Origin: Planctomycetota bacterium
GTDB lineage: Bacteria > Planctomycetota > UBA1135 > GCA-002686595
Direction: 5' to 3'
NCBI GenBank assembly: GCA_021776885.1
Contig: JAJFFA010000250.1
Span: 1 to 6,467 of the forward strand
Length of the DNA stretch: 6,467 bases
Positions 1 through 5,310 of the stretch are shown in pieces. Each line of letters begins with the position of its first letter. Position 1 is the first letter of the stretch. Below the pieces are notes generated by a model. The model did no database searches. It was given only the letters and a program-made list of their open reading frames with translations, and was not told the origin of the DNA. The translations under genes and the position numbers were made by a program.

Positions 1-203
1 TCGAGCTGGCCAAGGCACGCGCCGTCGATCGCCTGCAGCACCCCGATGCCGAGGAGGTCGGCCTGGCCGCCTTCGAGCTCCAGGTGCGCCAGCGTGCGAC
101 CCAGCGCCAGGTGGCCGAGATCCTGGCCGAGGCCGCGGAGCGCGAGGAGGCCATCTCACGCGAGCTCGGGCCCCAGCTGCCGACCGCGGCCAACGGTCGC
201 TGA
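1..203 (+). CDS. C-terminal part of an unrecognised helical protein (5' end outside window)
   Basis: The reading frame is open from the left edge (first full codon at position 3) to a TGA at 201-203, giving the last 66 residues of a protein. The stretch reads ELAKARAVDRLQHPDAEE and continues with many Ala, Glu, Arg and Gln residues (for example FELQVRQRATQRQVAEI, then LAEAAEREEAISREL), so it is probably a long amphipathic or coiled-coil helix. It ends in a short, probably disordered tail, QLPTAANGR. There is no hydrophobic segment, no cysteine and no motif that I can assign to a family. It converges on the VTT-DUF547 gene with only 14 bp between the two stops. It is called coding because the frame is open to the edge, the composition looks protein-like, and it ends at a hairpin shared with the neighbour. 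The function is unknown. Confidence 0.7.
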   Translation, partial: ELAKARAVDRLQHPDAEEVGLAAFELQVRQRATQRQVAEILAEAAEREEAISRELGPQLPTAANGR

Positions 204-221
204 GGCGGCAGCGCGCCTCAG
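200..221. terminator. Inverted repeat spanning both stop codons of the convergent genes; candidate bidirectional terminator
   Basis: The left arm CTGAGGCG (200-207) and right arm CGCCTCAG (214-221) are perfectly complementary over 8 bp, with a 6-nt loop GCAGCG. The TGA of the + strand gene (201-203) lies in the left arm, and the TGA of the - strand gene (TCA at 218-220) lies in the right arm. Neither strand has a T tract afterwards, so it is not a textbook intrinsic terminator. An alternative 5-bp hairpin, GCGCC (213-217) with GGCGC (222-226), would compete with it. Its place between two convergent genes only 14 bp apart supports a role in ending transcription or in stabilising both 3' ends. 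Confidence 0.5.
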
Positions 222-1801
222 GGCGCCGCGTTCAGGCTCCAGTCGTAGGGAATCCACTCGACGCGCGGCTCCTCGCCGCGCGCCAGGGCCGCAGCCAGTT
301 GCGCGTCGTAGCGCGCCGCGAACTCGAGGGTCGAGCCCGCGTCACGCGCGAAGTCCGACGCGTACCAGTCGTAGAGCCGGGTCAGGCGTAGGGTCCTGCT
401 CGCCGGGTCGAAGGCGAAGCTGTGCGGGTCGCCATGGGCGCGCCGGGCGCAGGCGTCGAGCTGCTGCTCGAGGCGCGCGCCGCGGAAGGGCTCGGCTGCG
501 AGGGACGGGCACGACGCGCTGGCGCAGTTGAGGGCGAAGTGCACGCGCGCATCGACGTAGTGGGCGCGGACCTCCCCGTGCTCGAGCTCTTCGAGGGTGA
601 TGGGCGCTCCCCCCAGGAGCCAGGAGCGACCGCGCCAGCGCTCAGCGGCCGGGATGTCACGGATCGAGGCCAGGGGCAGGTGATCGAGGACCAGGCGCAG
701 GGTGAAGGCGTTGTACGCGTTCAGCGCGAGGGCCAGGCGCTCGTCGCGACCCAGGGCGTCGAGCTCGGCTGTGGCCAGTTCGTCGAGGTAGCGCTCGAGG
801 TCCGCCGTGTCCTGGGCCAGGGCCGCGTAGTCGACGCGCCCGTCGCTCTGGACGTGGCGCGCGAGGACCCGGCCCCAGGCCGCGTGGTCGAAGACCGGTC
901 CGCCGGGGCGCCGCGGGTAGGCCTCGACCGCGCGCACGGACGGGGGACCGAGGAGAGCGGCGAGGACCTGGGGCCGCAGGTGGGCGAAGAGCACGCCGCC
1001 CCAGATCGAGAGGGCAGCGGCGGCCAGCAGCCAGGTTCCGGCCCTGAGCCGCTGGACCGGCGCCGCGGCGCCGGTTGCTGTGGATCCGGGGGCCGGGTTG
1101 TCCGCAGCGGCGTCGGGACTCGAGCGCGCCAGGCGTGTGCGCGCGATGCGCGCCACGATCACGGTGGCGATCAGGGTGGTGCCCAGGCCCACGCCGAAGA
1201 GCGACCACTGCAGGGAGGTCGGGCGCTCCCCGGCGATGGCGCCCCCGCCGACGTGCCCCATGTAGACGTACACCAGGGTCGCGGGCAGGGTCGCGGCCCA
1301 GGTGGCGAAGACGTACGGGGCGCCGCGCACGGCCGTCATGCCGTAGGCGTAGTTGGCCAGGCTGAAGGGGATCAGGGGCGAGAGCCGCAGCAGGAAGATG
1401 ATCCTGCCGCCCTCGGCCGCGACGGCGGCGTCGATCGCGGCGAAGCGCGGGTGGCGCGTCAGGGCGCGCTCGACCCGCGCGCGCAGGAGGTAGCGCGCGA
1501 GCAGGAAGGCGATCAGCGCGCCGGTCGTGGCCGAGAGCGACGCGACGCAGGCGCCGACGGGGAAGCCCAGCAGGGCTCCGGAGGCGAGGGTCAGCGCCGT
1601 GCCGGGGAAGAAGGCCAGGACCCCGAGCACGAAGAGGCCGGCGTAGACGAGGGGGCCGAGGGCGCCGTAGCCGTCGATGCGGCTGCGTAGTCGTTCCAGG
1701 ACCTGATCGGCGGGGACGGCGCTCATCAGCGCGAACAGTCCCAGGGCGATCAGGGCGATCGAGGCCCAGCGCAGCTTGCTGGCGTGACGGTGCACCCGCA
1801 T
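218..1801 (-). CDS. VTT (TVP38/TMEM64, DedA superfamily) - DUF547 fusion membrane protein
   Basis: This is a complete 527-residue protein with two recognisable halves. Residues about 12-220 are a VTT/TVP38-type membrane domain: an N-terminal segment (12-30), the FFPGTALTLASGALLGF signature at 64-80, a long hydrophobic stretch to about 105, the second signature RLSPLIPFSLANYAYGMT at 139-156, and membrane segments near 160-182 and 198-218. Members of this superfamily are known or proposed lipid scramblases or transporters. Residues 225-250 form an Ala/Pro/Gly-rich linker, followed by a further membrane segment (256-273). Residues about 303-525 are a DUF547 domain (function unknown), with LALNAYNAFTLRLVLDHLP near 357-375, HFALNCASASCPSL at 421-434, LYDWYASDF at 476-484 and the typical ending IPYDWSLN at 517-524. 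Arginines at 218-224 and 251-253 on the linker side suggest by the positive-inside rule that DUF547 is periplasmic; this is inference. C426, C431 and C451 could form a disulfide there. The start at 1801 is preceded only by a weak GGGG Shine-Dalgarno about 6 nt away. It is the last gene of the - strand run. Confidence 0.9.
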   Translation of the reverse strand: MRVHRHASKLRWASIALIALGLFALMSAVPADQVLERLRSRIDGYGALGPLVYAGLFVLGVLAFFPGTALTLASGALLGFPVGACVASLSATTGALIAFLLARYLLRARVERALTRHPRFAAIDAAVAAEGGRIIFLLRLSPLIPFSLANYAYGMTAVRGAPYVFATWAATLPATLVYVYMGHVGGGAIAGERPTSLQWSLFGVGLGTTLIATVIVARIARTRLARSSPDAAADNPAPGSTATGAAAPVQRLRAGTWLLAAAALSIWGGVLFAHLRPQVLAALLGPPSVRAVEAYPRRPGGPVFDHAAWGRVLARHVQSDGRVDYAALAQDTADLERYLDELATAELDALGRDERLALALNAYNAFTLRLVLDHLPLASIRDIPAAERWRGRSWLLGGAPITLEELEHGEVRAHYVDARVHFALNCASASCPSLAAEPFRGARLEQQLDACARRAHGDPHSFAFDPASRTLRLTRLYDWYASDFARDAGSTLEFAARYDAQLAAALARGEEPRVEWIPYDWSLNAAP

Positions 1802-1835
1802 GGCGTACCCCAGCCGGCTCCGGGCGGGCAGGAAA

Positions 1836-1854
1836 TTCCGCCGCCAGGGCGGAG
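1836..1854 (-). terminator. Weak intrinsic-terminator-like hairpin after the lipoprotein gene
   Basis: On the - strand, TCCGCC and GGCGGA (plus positions 1837-1842 and 1848-1853) form a 6-bp perfect stem with a 5-nt loop. A possible G-U pair extends it by one. The bases that follow in the transcript read ATTTCC, a short U-containing run. It lies in the 88-bp gap between the lipoprotein stop and the start of the VTT-DUF547 gene. It may partly end lipoprotein transcription, but the stem is short and read-through into the next gene is plausible. Confidence 0.3.
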
Positions 1855-1889
1855 AATCTCGGGGCCGGGGGCTCAGCCCGCGTGGGGGC

Positions 1890-2315
1890 TCACTCGAACT
1901 CGTCGGCGGCGCGCTCGATCGACTCGGAGAGGTCCTCGTAGGAGCGCACCAGTCCGTCGCGCACCTCGCCCCAGGCTTCGGAGCTCTGCCCGCCTAGCTC
2001 GTCCAGGCGCTCGCGCAGGGCGGCGCGCTTCTGCTCGAGCTCGACCAGCTTGGTGGCCAGCTCCTGTCCGGCCTTGGCGCGCAGGACGCTCAGGCGCTCG
2101 TCGGCGTCGCGCATGCGCTCGCCCAGGGCGACCTGGAACTTGCCCTTCTGCAGGACCGAGTACTTCTTGATCTCGCCCCACAGCTCGCCGGCTTCCTTGG
2201 TCACGCCAGCGGCCTCGACCCGCGCCTGCTCGGAGCAGGCGGAGAGAAACAGGGGCGCCGCGGCGACCATCAGGGACAGGGGCAAGAGGGGGATCAGGGG
2301 GGTGAATTGCTTCAT
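1890..2315 (-). CDS. Small coiled-coil lipoprotein, resembling sll1863-type helical stress proteins
   Basis: This is a complete 141-residue protein. The first 26 residues are a lipoprotein signal peptide: MKQF, a hydrophobic core, then the lipobox LSAC with the lipidated Cys at 27. The next residues are SEQ, with no Asp at +2, which in Gram-negative bacteria favours outer-membrane sorting. The mature part (28-141) is almost entirely charged amphipathic helix. One block runs from about 36 to 106 with heptad-like spacing (LATKLVELEQKRAALRERL at 86-104). A second ends in SEAWGEVRDGLVRSYEDL and a tail of acidic and alanine residues. This layout resembles the short helical proteins named after Synechocystis sll1863, here with a signal peptide added; the resemblance is from memory of the pattern and is not a search result. 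The start at 2315 is preferred over an upstream in-frame ATG at 2474 because GGAG lies 6 nt upstream and the signal peptide begins here. A structural envelope or stress role is likely, and the exact function is unknown. Confidence 0.85.
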   Translation of the reverse strand: MKQFTPLIPLLPLSLMVAAAPLFLSACSEQARVEAAGVTKEAGELWGEIKKYSVLQKGKFQVALGERMRDADERLSVLRAKAGQELATKLVELEQKRAALRERLDELGGQSSEAWGEVRDGLVRSYEDLSESIERAADEFE

Positions 2316-2321
2316 GACGGA

Positions 2322-2325
2322 CTCC
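2322..2325 (-). promoter_or_regulatory. Ribosome binding site that fixes the lipoprotein start
   Basis: The - strand reads GGAG followed by six bases (TCCGTC) and then ATG at 2315. This is good Shine-Dalgarno spacing and supports the 141-residue form over the 194-residue in-frame extension. Confidence 0.6.
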
Positions 2326-2359
2326 GACGCAGGACTCTGCGCTCCATTCAAGGAGTAAC

Positions 2360-2377
2360 CCCGGTCTCGAGATCGGG
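2360..2377. promoter_or_regulatory. 18-bp near-perfect palindrome upstream of the lipoprotein gene; candidate operator
   Basis: The half-sites CCCGGTCTC and GAGATCGGG abut directly, with 8 of 9 positions complementary; the one mismatch is G2364 against T2373. The absence of a spacer makes a transcribed hairpin unlikely and suits a dimeric DNA-binding protein. It ends 44 bp upstream of the lipoprotein start codon, in the range expected for a promoter-proximal operator. No regulator is encoded in the window and I do not recognise the motif. In GC-rich DNA a chance match of this quality is possible. Confidence 0.3.
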
Positions 2378-2421
2378 CCAGGTGGAAAGCCTTGTTGGGA
2401 GGGAGGGCCCGCGAATTCCAG

Positions 2422-2471
2422 CCCCAGCGCCTCTCCAGGGGCGCTGGGGAGGGCCGGGCTCCCCCGAGCCC
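2422..2471 (-). terminator. Two consecutive GC-rich hairpins downstream of aceE; probable transcription end
   Basis: Reading away from aceE, the first hairpin is a 6-bp stem of GGGCTC (2456-2461) and GAGCCC (2466-2471) with a 4-nt loop. The second is a perfect 10-bp stem of CCCCAGCGCC (2422-2431) and GGCGCTGGGG (2440-2449) with an 8-nt loop. Neither is followed by a U tract, so they may be U-less terminators, common in high-GC genomes, or 3'-end stabilisers. They sit 35-84 bp past the aceE stop and upstream of the lipoprotein start, and suggest that aceE and the lipoprotein gene are separate transcription units. Confidence 0.5.
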
Positions 2472-2505
2472 CACCCGCGGGCAGCGCCCCGGAGGCTCCC
2501 TGCCC

Positions 2506-5190
2506 TCAGACGTGGGCCGGGTTGGGCTTCTCCGGGTCCAGTCCGAGCTCGCCCAGGGCCTTGCGTGCCACCTTCGGGTCCAGGCCCTTGTGCTCCACCA
2601 GGCTGGAGAGCGCCGCGTGGGTGATCCAGCGCTGGTCGACCTCGAAGAAGTCGCGCAGGGCGATGCGGTCGTCCGAACGGCCGAAGCCCTCGGTGCCGAG
2701 GCTGGTCAGGGGACCCGGCAGCCCGCGGGCGATCATGTCGGCCAGGGCGGCCATGTAGTCGTTGGCGGCGACGATCGGCGTGTCGTCGTCGCCGAAGGTC
2801 TCCTGCAGCCACGAGCGGCGCGGGGCCTCGTCGGGGTGCAGGCGGTTCCAGCGCTCGCAGTCGAGCATGTCCTCGCGCAGGGCCTTGTAGCTCGTGATCG
2901 AGTAGACCTCGGCGGCGACGCCGTAGTCCTTGGCCAGGAGGTCACGCGCCTTGACCGCCTCGTTCAGGATCGCGCCGCTGCCCAGCAGGCGCACCTTGGG
3001 TCCTTTCAAGTCGGCGGGGGCATCGAGGAAGCGATAGGCGCCGCGCAGGATGCCTTGCTCGGAACCCGCCGGCATCTCGGGCTGGCGGTAGTTCTCGTTG
3101 CCGATGGTGAGGTAGTAGAAGATGTCCTCGCTCTCGATGAACATGCGCCGCACGCCGTCGCGGATGATCACGGCGATCTCGTAGGAGTAGGCCGGGTCAT
3201 AGGCGAGCAGGTTGGGCACGGGCAGGGCCAGGACGTGGCTGTGCCCGTCCTGGTGCTGCAGCCCCTCGCCGGCCAGGGTCGTGCGTCCGGCGGTCGCGCC
3301 GCACAGGAAGCCGCGACAGCGCGAGTCGGCGGCCAACCAGATCAGGTCGCCGATGCGCTGGAAGCCGAACATCGAATAGAAGAGGAAGAAGGGCAGGGTC
3401 GAGAGCCCCTGGGACGCGTGGGCCGTGCCCGAGGCGATGAACGAGCTCATCGCGCCGGCCTCGGTGATGCCCTCCTCGAGGATCTGCCCGTCCATCGCTT
3501 CCTTGTAGAAGAGCAGCGAGTCGGTATCGACCGGCTCGTAGAGCTGGCCCAGGCTGGAGTAGATGCCGCACTGGCGGAAAAGGGCATCCATGCCGAAGGT
3601 GCGCGCCTCGTCCGGAACGATCGGCACGATGAAGCGCCCGAGGTCCTTGTCCTTGAGCAGCTGGGTCAGGATGCGCACGGTGGCCATGGTCGTGGCCACG
3701 GGCCGGTCACCCGAGCCCTTCAAGAGCTCGTCGTAGATCGAGTCGTCGTAGGACTCGAGACCCGACGGCTTGGTGACGCGGCGCGGGACGAAGCCGCCCA
3801 GGGCCTTGCGTCGCTCGTGCAGGTAGATCATCTCGGCCGCGCCCTCGGAGGGCACGTAGAAGGGAGCCTCGCCCACCTGATCCTCGGGCACGGGGATGTC
3901 GAAGCGGCGCCGGAACTCGAGCAGCTCCTCCTCGTTGAGCTTCTTCTGCTGGTGCGTGATGTTCTTGCCCTCGCCCGCCTCGCCCAGGCCGTAGCCCTTG
4001 ATCGTCTTGGCCAGGATCACGGTCGGCTGGCCCTCGTGCAGCGATGCGGCGCGGTAGGCCGTGTAGACCTTGCGCGGGTCGTGGCCGCCGAGGCGCATGC
4101 GCCACAGGTCGTCGTCCGAGAGGTGCGCCACGCGCTTGGCCAGGTCGGGGTGGGTGCCCCAGAAGTGCTCGCGGATGTAGGCGCCGCCCTCGACGCGGTA
4201 CTTCTGGTACTCGCCGTCGACGGCGTCCATCATCCGGTTGCGCAGAAGGCCGTCGTGGTCCTCGGACAGGAACGTGTCCCAGTCGCTGCCCCAGAGCACC
4301 TTCAGCACGTTCCAGCCGACGCCGCGGAAGTTGGCCTCGAGCTCCTGGATGATCTTCTGGTTGCCGCGCACTGGTCCGTCGAGCCGCTGCAGGTTGCAGT
4401 TGATCACGAAGATCAGGTTGTCGAGCTTCTCGCGCGCCGCGAGGGAGATCGCTCCCAGGGTCTCGGGCTCGTCGGTCTCGCCATCACCGACGAAGCACCA
4501 GACCTTGGCGTCGCTGGGCTGCTTCAGGCCGCGGTGCTCGAGGTAGCGCATGAAGCGCGCGGCGTAGATCGCGGTGATCGGGCCGAGCCCCATGGACACC
4601 GTGGGGAACTCCCAGTAGTCCGGCATCAGCCACGGGTGCGGGTAGGAGCTGAGACCGCCGCCTTCGGCGAGCTCCTGGCGGAAGTTCGTGACCTGGGTCT
4701 CGGACAGGCGCCCCTCGAGGAACGAGCGCGCGTAGATGCCCGGCGAGGCGTGCCCCTGGAAGAAGATCAAGTCGCCGCCGCTGGCGTGGTCGCGGCCGCG
4801 GAAGAAGTGGTTGAAGCCGACCTCGTACAGGGTCGCGGCCGAGGCGTAGGTGGAGATGTGGCCGCCGATTCCGCTCTCGGCTCGGTTGGCGCGCACCACC
4901 ATGGCCATCGCGTTCCAGCGCACCAGGCTCTTGAGTCGGCGCTCGAGCTCGCGGTCGCCCGGGTAGTCCGGCTGGGCCTCGGGCGGGATCGAGTTGACGT
5001 AGGGCGTGCGCGAGGTGACGGGCAGGACCACGCCCTCGCCCTGGGCGCGCAGCTGCAGCTCGCGCAGCAGGCCGCGCACGTAGTCGGGGCCGCGGCGGTG
5101 CAGCACCTCTTGCAGGGAGGCGACCCAGTCGCCCTCTTCGAAGTCGTCGATGTTCACGGGGGGAGCGGCGTGGGTGTCGGTACGGTTCAT
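2506..5190 (-). CDS. aceE: Pyruvate dehydrogenase E1 component, homodimeric type
   Basis: This 894-residue protein closely matches the length and motif order of E. coli AceE (887 residues). It is the thiamine-diphosphate-dependent E1 of the cytoplasmic pyruvate dehydrogenase complex: it decarboxylates pyruvate and acetylates the lipoyl groups of E2. The thiamine-diphosphate motif runs from GDGETDEPE (235-243) to NCNLQ (264-268). Other landmarks are GGHISTYASAATLYEVGFNH (109-128), FFQGHASPG (143-151), SSYPHPWLMP (181-190), the mobile-loop KNITHQQKK (409-417), DEARTFGM (527-534), QILEEGITEAGA (569-580), GEGLQHQDGHSH (641-652) and TEGFGRSD (833-840). By alignment from memory, H111, H147, H413, E577 and H646 correspond to E. 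coli H106, H142, H407, E571 and H640, so the active site looks intact. The N-terminal ~50 residues would bind E2. The ATG at 5190 has GAGAGG 9 nt upstream. No aceF or lpd follows; the next gene on the strand is a lipoprotein 190 bp away. The gene contains no TTA, CTA or TCA codons. Confidence 0.98.
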   Translation of the reverse strand: MNRTDTHAAPPVNIDDFEEGDWVASLQEVLHRRGPDYVRGLLRELQLRAQGEGVVLPVTSRTPYVNSIPPEAQPDYPGDRELERRLKSLVRWNAMAMVVRANRAESGIGGHISTYASAATLYEVGFNHFFRGRDHASGGDLIFFQGHASPGIYARSFLEGRLSETQVTNFRQELAEGGGLSSYPHPWLMPDYWEFPTVSMGLGPITAIYAARFMRYLEHRGLKQPSDAKVWCFVGDGETDEPETLGAISLAAREKLDNLIFVINCNLQRLDGPVRGNQKIIQELEANFRGVGWNVLKVLWGSDWDTFLSEDHDGLLRNRMMDAVDGEYQKYRVEGGAYIREHFWGTHPDLAKRVAHLSDDDLWRMRLGGHDPRKVYTAYRAASLHEGQPTVILAKTIKGYGLGEAGEGKNITHQQKKLNEEELLEFRRRFDIPVPEDQVGEAPFYVPSEGAAEMIYLHERRKALGGFVPRRVTKPSGLESYDDSIYDELLKGSGDRPVATTMATVRILTQLLKDKDLGRFIVPIVPDEARTFGMDALFRQCGIYSSLGQLYEPVDTDSLLFYKEAMDGQILEEGITEAGAMSSFIASGTAHASQGLSTLPFFLFYSMFGFQRIGDLIWLAADSRCRGFLCGATAGRTTLAGEGLQHQDGHSHVLALPVPNLLAYDPAYSYEIAVIIRDGVRRMFIESEDIFYYLTIGNENYRQPEMPAGSEQGILRGAYRFLDAPADLKGPKVRLLGSGAILNEAVKARDLLAKDYGVAAEVYSITSYKALREDMLDCERWNRLHPDEAPRRSWLQETFGDDDTPIVAANDYMAALADMIARGLPGPLTSLGTEGFGRSDDRIALRDFFEVDQRWITHAALSSLVEHKGLDPKVARKALGELGLDPEKPNPAHV

Positions 5191-5199
5191 GCGTCTCTA

Positions 5200-5205
5200 C
5201 CTCTC
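5200..5205 (-). promoter_or_regulatory. Ribosome binding site of aceE
   Basis: The - strand reads GAGAGG followed by nine bases and then the ATG at 5190. It is purine-rich and slightly far from the start, but it is the best match upstream and supports this start codon. Confidence 0.5.
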
Positions 5206-5216
5206 GAGCAAGGACC

Positions 5217-5244
5217 ACTGTAATGCCGAGCGCCGGCGATCCAA
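5217..5244 (-). promoter_or_regulatory. Candidate promoter of aceE
   Basis: On the - strand TTGGAT (5239-5244) and TACAGT (5217-5222) are separated by 16 bp, giving partial matches (3/6 and 4/6) to the -35 and -10 consensus. Transcription would start near 5210, leaving a leader of about 20 nt that carries the ribosome binding site. The spacer contains the 8-bp palindrome CGCCGGCG (5231-5238), which could be an operator half or chance. This is a pattern match only; no known aceE regulator site (such as a PdhR box) is visible. Confidence 0.25.
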
Positions 5245-5275
5245 AGCGTGCGGGCCCGAGGACTTGCCCTGGAGC

Positions 5276-5304
5276 TTGCTTCCGGGCATGCGGGGCGCTC
5301 TGAT
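5276..5304 (+). promoter_or_regulatory. Candidate promoter of the UMF1 transporter, possibly giving a leaderless mRNA
   Basis: TTGCTT (5276-5281) and TCTGAT (5299-5304) are 17 bp apart on the + strand, with 3/6 and 4/6 matches to the consensus. The -10 element would end 6 bp before the ATG at 5311, so transcription would begin at or next to the start codon. This fits the lack of a convincing Shine-Dalgarno sequence; the only G-run, GGGG at 5292-5295, lies 15 nt upstream. Confidence is low because GC-rich promoters often depart from this consensus. Confidence 0.2.
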
Positions 5305-5310
5305 TCGCCG

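Noticed and set aside
422..1690. 422-codon open frame on the + strand opposite the VTT-DUF547 gene
   Set aside because: Same register effect; the product is Gly/Arg/Glu-rich and shows no domain, while the - strand frame carries two recognisable domains.
1812..1819. 8-bp palindrome AGCCGGCT just upstream of the VTT-DUF547 start
   Set aside because: It is short, has no extension on either side, and such GC palindromes are expected by chance in DNA of this composition.
2384..2403. Resemblance of the - strand stretch CCCAACAAGGCTTTCC to one end of an integron attC site
   Set aside because: I could not find a matching partner core site at the right distance, there is no integrase and no cassette array, and the resemblance is only to a half-site.
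2316..2474. 53-residue N-terminal extension of the lipoprotein from an upstream in-frame ATG
   Set aside because: The extension would run through a hairpin and the palindrome, lacks a ribosome binding site that I could see, and would bury the signal peptide and lipobox inside the protein.
2392..5223. 943-codon open frame on the + strand opposite aceE
   Set aside because: It is in exact codon register with aceE, whose family motifs are unmistakable. The antisense product is a low-complexity mix of Val, Gly, Ala, Asp, His and Arg with no family signature, and its openness is explained by rare-codon avoidance at high GC.
5251..5287. Possible stem between GCCCG (near 5255) and CGGGC (5283-5287) in the divergent region
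   Set aside because: Only five base pairs around a long loop; not distinguishable from chance, and not placed where a leader structure of either gene would be expected.
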